From Candidatus Aenigmatarchaeota archaeon (lineage in GTDB: Archaea > Aenigmatarchaeota > Aenigmatarchaeia > GW2011-AR5), in contig JACQIH010000038.1 in NCBI GenBank assembly GCA_016198625.1, forward strand, positions 1 to 5,395: 5,395 nt of DNA. Direction: 5' to 3'. Position 1 is the first letter of the stretch. Every line of letters starts with the position of its first letter. Below, piece by piece: positions 2,959-5,395 of this stretch. Position numbers and translations under genes: made by a program. Below the pieces are notes generated by a model. It made no database searches, was not told the origin of the DNA, and saw only the letters and a program-made list of their open reading frames with translations.

Positions 2959-5395
2959 TTATGAAGGCTTCGTTTCCACGCGCCTGCAGTCGGGGCAGAA
3001 CGAGCACTCGGACGGGTCGCAGATATTGTTGCTCAGGCAGCCGGAACACTGTTCGCCCTGCTGCTGGAACTGCTGTTGCTGGACTTGAGGAGCTCGCTGG
3101 ACCTGCTGCGCGGGCTGCTGGAACTGCTGTTGCGATGCCGCTCCGCCGGCTCCTCCGCCTGCTGTCCCGCCCCGGCAATCGACCTGGCACGCGTTCGGGT
3201 TGTTCCGCTCGAAGTCGTCGCAGATGCCGTCGCCGCAAGGATTGTTGCCGGCTTGAGGCTGCCTGAATTCGCCGCCCTGCGATTGCTGGCTGAATTCTCC
3301 TTCCCTGAACTCGCCCTCGAATTCTCCTCCGCGGCCTCCGGAAGGAGAGCCTCCGAATCCGAAGCCGCCTCCGCCCCTGCCCGACGCTAACTGTTCAAGC
3401 CCTCGCTTCGCTTCAGGCGGCAGGTAAGGGCCGAGATTATCCAGGCATTCCTTGGCCTCTGCCGGTCCGCGGCCGCAGTAATCCCTGCATTCGTCGCCGC
3501 TGCACTTGCCCGGCACTCCAGGACCTCCGCGCCCGCCCTCGCCTGTCCCGAATTTCTTTGCCAATTCGGCCATCGGGCCTTCGCAAAACGGCAGCACGTC
3601 CTTGTCAGGATCGCTCACGCCAAGCGCGTAGTTCTTTATCTTGCATGTCATGTCGTAAGGCGGGTTGATTCCCGGCACGGCTCCGGCCGGCGGGCCCTGT
3701 CCTTCAGGCAGCACCGCATGCAGTATGCAGGTGTCGCCCTCGAGCCCGCGCACCTCGATTTTCGGCCCCTCGCGCCCCTCCGGATAGAATATCAGCTGCT
3801 TGCATAACCTGAAGCCGCGGTTGAAGCATTCCCCGTCGCTGCCGCAATTAGTGTCGTCTGTGGCAGGCACTCCTTCGAACTGGTTGCCGACCCTTACTGC
3901 CCGGGATTCCTTGATAGATTTCACATCCTCGCTCGAGCTCAGCATCAGGTAGAGTATGTCCTTCATCATGACGTCCTTGATGTATCTGACATCGCGCTTC
4001 ACCTCGAGCATGTCGTTCTCGCGCACGTCGCCCCTGTCGACTGCCTGGCGGAGCTTCCCTTTTATTTCCTCGACCTTGCTGTTCGCGGCGTCGAACATGT
4101 CCGAGACGCGGCGGTACCTTCCCTCGTCCGCGGATTTTGTCGAGGCGTAGTAATTGGCAATGTCCTCCGTCTTCTTCGCCAGCTTGTCGAGCTCAATTCT
4201 CAGCTCTTCCATCCTGAACGCCATGGCCAGCAGCTCGGTCGGCTCGGGTATCGTGCCTATTGGGTCGACCTCGGCCTCGCGCGCGTCGCCCTGCACTATG
4301 CATTGCGAAAACGTTATGCAGCCTCCCTGGTCCCTGCGCACCACGAGTTCGCCGCCCTGCGTGCCGCATTTCTCGTAAGCATCCTTCGGCAGGTCGGTGC
4401 GGCACTGGAAATCGTTCGGCTCCCCGCACCTTATCATCGGGCACCCGTTGTTGTCAAAGTCCTTCAACGGGTTGAGGCCCTGGGACGTGCACTGCTGCTC
4501 CAGCCTTTGCCTTTCTTCGTTCGGAATCGGCTCGCATCCCCGCTTCTGCGGCTTCGAGGAGCATTTAGAAACCTGGCACCCGCCCTGGACGGATATCACG
4601 AAATTCAGCCCCAGCTTCGCGCAGTTCTGCTTCGTGGCCTCGCGCTGCTCCTCGCTTTCCGGGGAGCATTCTTTCTTCTGCTCGAGGGGATTGAAGCCCG
4701 GAACCGGGCTTCTCCTCGCGTCGCCGAAGCTGCAGTCAGGGAACTCGCAGCCGTTGTAATCCTTCCGCACCTCGAAGCGTCCGCCCTTCTCCTCGCATGA
4801 CTGCTTCGCGTCCTGCGGTATCGATATCTCCTGGCATGTGCGCTTCGTGCTCTCGCAGACCACCTTCACGAAGCCCGTCTCCTTTTCCACTTCCTGGCGG
4901 CAGCCCTGCGGTATCCTGTCTTCAGAAACCCTGCACGGGTCGCAGTAATACTGGCCGCGCGGGTCCGTCCTGCACGCGACGAAAGAGCCGTCAGGGCATT
5001 GCTGCTTGTCGTGCTCCCCTCCGACGCAGTCCTGCTTGCAATTGAAAGAATTCTCGCCTCCGCTGCACGCGCCGTCGCCGCAGCACGTTGCCGGCCCGCG
5101 GCATCCCTTGTCATCCGTGCCGCCCGGCAGCGCGAAGCCGCGCTCGCAGACAGGGCTGGGATGGACAGGGCATTCGGGCCTCTGGCAGTCCGAGGGGCAC
5201 GTTCCTGCATAACCCGGCGGTCCGACGCATCGCGGGTCAGCGCCCGGCCCGCATCCTCCGGGAACATCCGCTTCGCCTTCCTCGCATATCTTGTTTCCAC
5301 AGGTCGCTTTTGTCGTGCAGTCGTTCGGGCATGTCACGTAAGTTTCTCCCGGCTCGCATTGCGCATTTCCGCACGTGCTTGCCCTGCCGGGACAC
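2959..5395 (-). CDS. Large modular cysteine-rich secreted/surface protein, N-terminus cut by window edge
   Basis: The frame is open to the right edge, giving 811 visible residues and ending at TAA 2961-2959. No true start is visible: the GTG at 5337-5335 is an internal Val, because coding with the same motif continues upstream. About 61 Cys imply extracytoplasmic disulfides, yet none occurs over a stretch of about 150 residues. In visible order: (1) three C-G-N/D-x-x-C...C-x-x-D-C motifs (5026-5373); (2) four tandem repeats of about 35-37 residues (4300-4836), with a divergent fifth copy earlier; (3) a charged, cysteine-free, helical/coiled-coil region (about 3910-4242); (4) a six-Cys beta-like region beginning N-C-G-S-D-G-E-C-F (about 3570-3850); (5) C-S-G-D-E-C-R-D-Y-C with a following helix (3382-3504); (6) a Gly-rich, G-E-F-repeated linker (3241-3381); (7) another C-G-D-G-I-C motif, a Gln-rich linker, and a terminal Cys cluster (2980-3048). 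No transmembrane helix or sorting tail is seen at the C-terminus. Probably a surface or matrix protein; function unknown. Confidence 0.85.
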   Translation of the reverse strand, partial: CPGRASTCGNAQCEPGETYVTCPNDCTTKATCGNKICEEGEADVPGGCGPGADPRCVGPPGYAGTCPSDCQRPECPVHPSPVCERGFALPGGTDDKGCRGPATCCGDGACSGGENSFNCKQDCVGGEHDKQQCPDGSFVACRTDPRGQYYCDPCRVSEDRIPQGCRQEVEKETGFVKVVCESTKRTCQEISIPQDAKQSCEEKGGRFEVRKDYNGCEFPDCSFGDARRSPVPGFNPLEQKKECSPESEEQREATKQNCAKLGLNFVISVQGGCQVSKCSSKPQKRGCEPIPNEERQRLEQQCTSQGLNPLKDFDNNGCPMIRCGEPNDFQCRTDLPKDAYEKCGTQGGELVVRRDQGGCITFSQCIVQGDAREAEVDPIGTIPEPTELLAMAFRMEELRIELDKLAKKTEDIANYYASTKSADEGRYRRVSDMFDAANSKVEEIKGKLRQAVDRGDVRENDMLEVKRDVRYIKDVMMKDILYLMLSSSEDVKSIKESRAVRVGNQFEGVPATDDTNCGSDGECFNRGFRLCKQLIFYPEGREGPKIEVRGLEGDTCILHAVLPEGQGPPAGAVPGINPPYDMTCKIKNYALGVSDPDKDVLPFCEGPMAELAKKFGTGEGGRGGPGVPGKCSGDECRDYCGRGPAEAKECLDNLGPYLPPEAKRGLEQLASGRGGGGFGFGGSPSGGRGGEFEGEFREGEFSQQSQGGEFRQPQAGNNPCGDGICDDFERNNPNACQVDCRGGTAGGGAGGAASQQQFQQPAQQVQRAPQVQQQQFQQQGEQCSGCLSNNICDPSECSFCPDCRRVETKPS
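2986..3237 (-). repeat. C-terminal C-G-D-G-x-C motif and divergent Cys cluster
   Basis: C-G-D-G-I-C-D-D-F-E, ending C-Q-V-D-C, at 3175-3237 is a fourth copy of the motif found near the visible N-terminus. A divergent fifth, with N-N-I-C-D-P-S-E-C and ending C-P-D-C, lies at 2986-3039. The Gln-rich linker separates them, so the same module type brackets the protein. Confidence 0.6.
3060..3133 (-). repeat. 20-nt direct repeat in the Gln-rich linker
   Basis: An identical 20-nt string occurs at 3060-3079 and 3114-3133, offset by 54 nt, exactly 18 codons, so the duplication is in frame. Each copy encodes a Q-Q-Q-F-Q-Q type sequence. The intervening codons are also Gln-rich, which suggests growth by slippage or unequal exchange within a flexible linker. 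Confidence 0.75.
3241..3381 (-). repeat. Gly-rich linker with repeated G-E-F triplets
   Basis: About 47 codons of low complexity: a Gly/Phe/Ser/Arg-rich first half, then G-E-F repeated at short intervals (E-G-E-F, E-G-E-F again with Arg before it, then G-G-E-F). There is no Cys. It links the C-S-G-D-E-C module to the last C-G-D-G-I-C motif and is expected to be disordered. Confidence 0.65.
3910..4242 (-). other. Cysteine-free helical/coiled-coil segment of the large protein
   Basis: About 110 residues rich in Glu, Lys, Asp, Arg, Leu, Met and Ala, with almost no Pro or Gly, beginning near L-L-A-M-A-F-R-M-E-E-L. They contrast sharply with the disulfide-rich modules on both sides. The surrounding Cys-free stretch is about 150 residues. 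Regular spacing of hydrophobic residues suggests two or more long amphipathic helices. This is the best candidate in the protein for oligomerisation or for pairing with the neighbouring lipoprotein. Confidence 0.6.
4300..4836 (-). repeat. Four tandem cysteine repeats of about 35-37 residues
   Basis: Four copies are encoded at 4732-4836, 4561-4668, 4426-4536 and 4300-4404. Each has the order C, a polar helical stretch of 11-14 residues, C-x-x-x-G, about 8-10 residues, (D)-x-x-G-C, 4-5 residues, C. The spacing from the second to third Cys is 15 or 16, and from third to fourth 5 or 6. Copy 2 lacks the Asp before G-C. A divergent fifth copy with a shorter first interval lies at 5081-5172. The second half resembles the C...G...D-x-x-G-C pattern of antistasin-like mini-domains, a resemblance by eye only. 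Confidence 0.7.
5026..5373 (-). repeat. Three C-G-N/D-x-x-C...C-x-x-D-C protein repeats in the cysteine-rich gene
   Basis: Copies are at 5317-5373 (C-G-N-A-Q-C-E-P-G-E, ending C-P-N-D-C), 5185-5301 (C-G-N-K-I-C-E-E-G-E, with a 20-residue insertion, ending C-P-S-D-C) and 5026-5082 (C-G-D-G-A-C-S-G-G-E, ending C-K-Q-D-C). Each has four framework Cys and acidic or Asn residues that could hold a metal ion. I recall many such motifs in secreted DPANN and other prokaryotic proteins, but I know no proven function. Confidence 0.75.

Noticed and set aside
4303..4800. A 165-codon plus-strand open frame
   Set aside because: It is antisense to the tandem Cys repeats in GC-rich DNA where stops are rare. 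Its Arg/Leu/Ala-rich translation is typical of a shadow frame.
4866..5300. A 144-codon minus-strand open frame in another phase
   Set aside because: It overlaps the cysteine-rich gene out of frame. The translation is Arg/Ala-rich without motifs, while the other frame has regular Cys repeats.
5335..5337. GTG as the start of the cysteine-rich protein
   Set aside because: The frame continues open to the window edge and encodes the first part of the same Cys motif (C-G-N-A-Q-C-E-P-G-E), so this Val is internal and the gene is truncated by the window.
1..5395. tRNA, rRNA, CRISPR or mobile-element genes anywhere in the window
   Set aside because: I read both strands and saw no tRNA-like cloverleaf, repeat-spacer array, transposase or integrase motif. 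Gaps outside genes are at most about 110 nt.

Overview
The window looks like DPANN-type archaeal DNA (Diapherotrites, Micrarchaeota or Woesearchaeota-like), though no ribosomal marker is present to prove it. The clues are compact genes with AT-rich TATA-like boxes about 25 nt upstream of start codons and no convincing Shine-Dalgarno sites (leaderless-type starts), an archaeal-looking protein-L-isoaspartate methyltransferase, a short lipoprotein, and a very large cysteine-rich surface protein built from small motifs that I recall from secreted proteins of DPANN archaea and CPR bacteria. A CPR bacterium is the main alternative.

Layout. Positions 1-2102, minus strand, hold three co-directional genes: pcm (1464-2102), a transglutaminase-like cysteine enzyme (508-1398), and a TatD-type metal-dependent hydrolase (486 down to the left edge, C-terminus missing). 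Positions 2155-2568, plus strand, hold a YccU-type CoA-binding Rossmann protein, divergent from pcm across a 52-nt gap with one central TATA-like element that fits both genes. Positions 2569-2664 are a convergent intergenic region with a T-tract for the plus gene and a hairpin plus T5 terminator for the minus genes. Positions 2665-5395, minus strand, hold a small coiled-coil lipoprotein gene directly downstream of a large cysteine-rich secreted protein. The large gene runs off the right edge, so its N-terminus is missing.

How the genes relate. The left block encodes cytoplasmic housekeeping or repair-type enzymes (isoaspartate repair, a TatD hydrolase, a transglutaminase-fold enzyme). The transglutaminase-like gene is clearly more AT-rich (about 37% GC in sampled lines) than its neighbours (about 45-53% in pcm and tatD, about 52-70% in the cysteine-rich gene) and may be acquired or under different selection. 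The right block is an envelope unit: a large disulfide-rich modular protein with a cysteine-free helical centre, followed by a lipoprotein that is almost entirely a signal peptide plus a four-heptad helix. The most interesting hypothesis is that the lipoprotein is a membrane-attached coiled-coil partner of the large protein, which shows no membrane anchor in its visible part.
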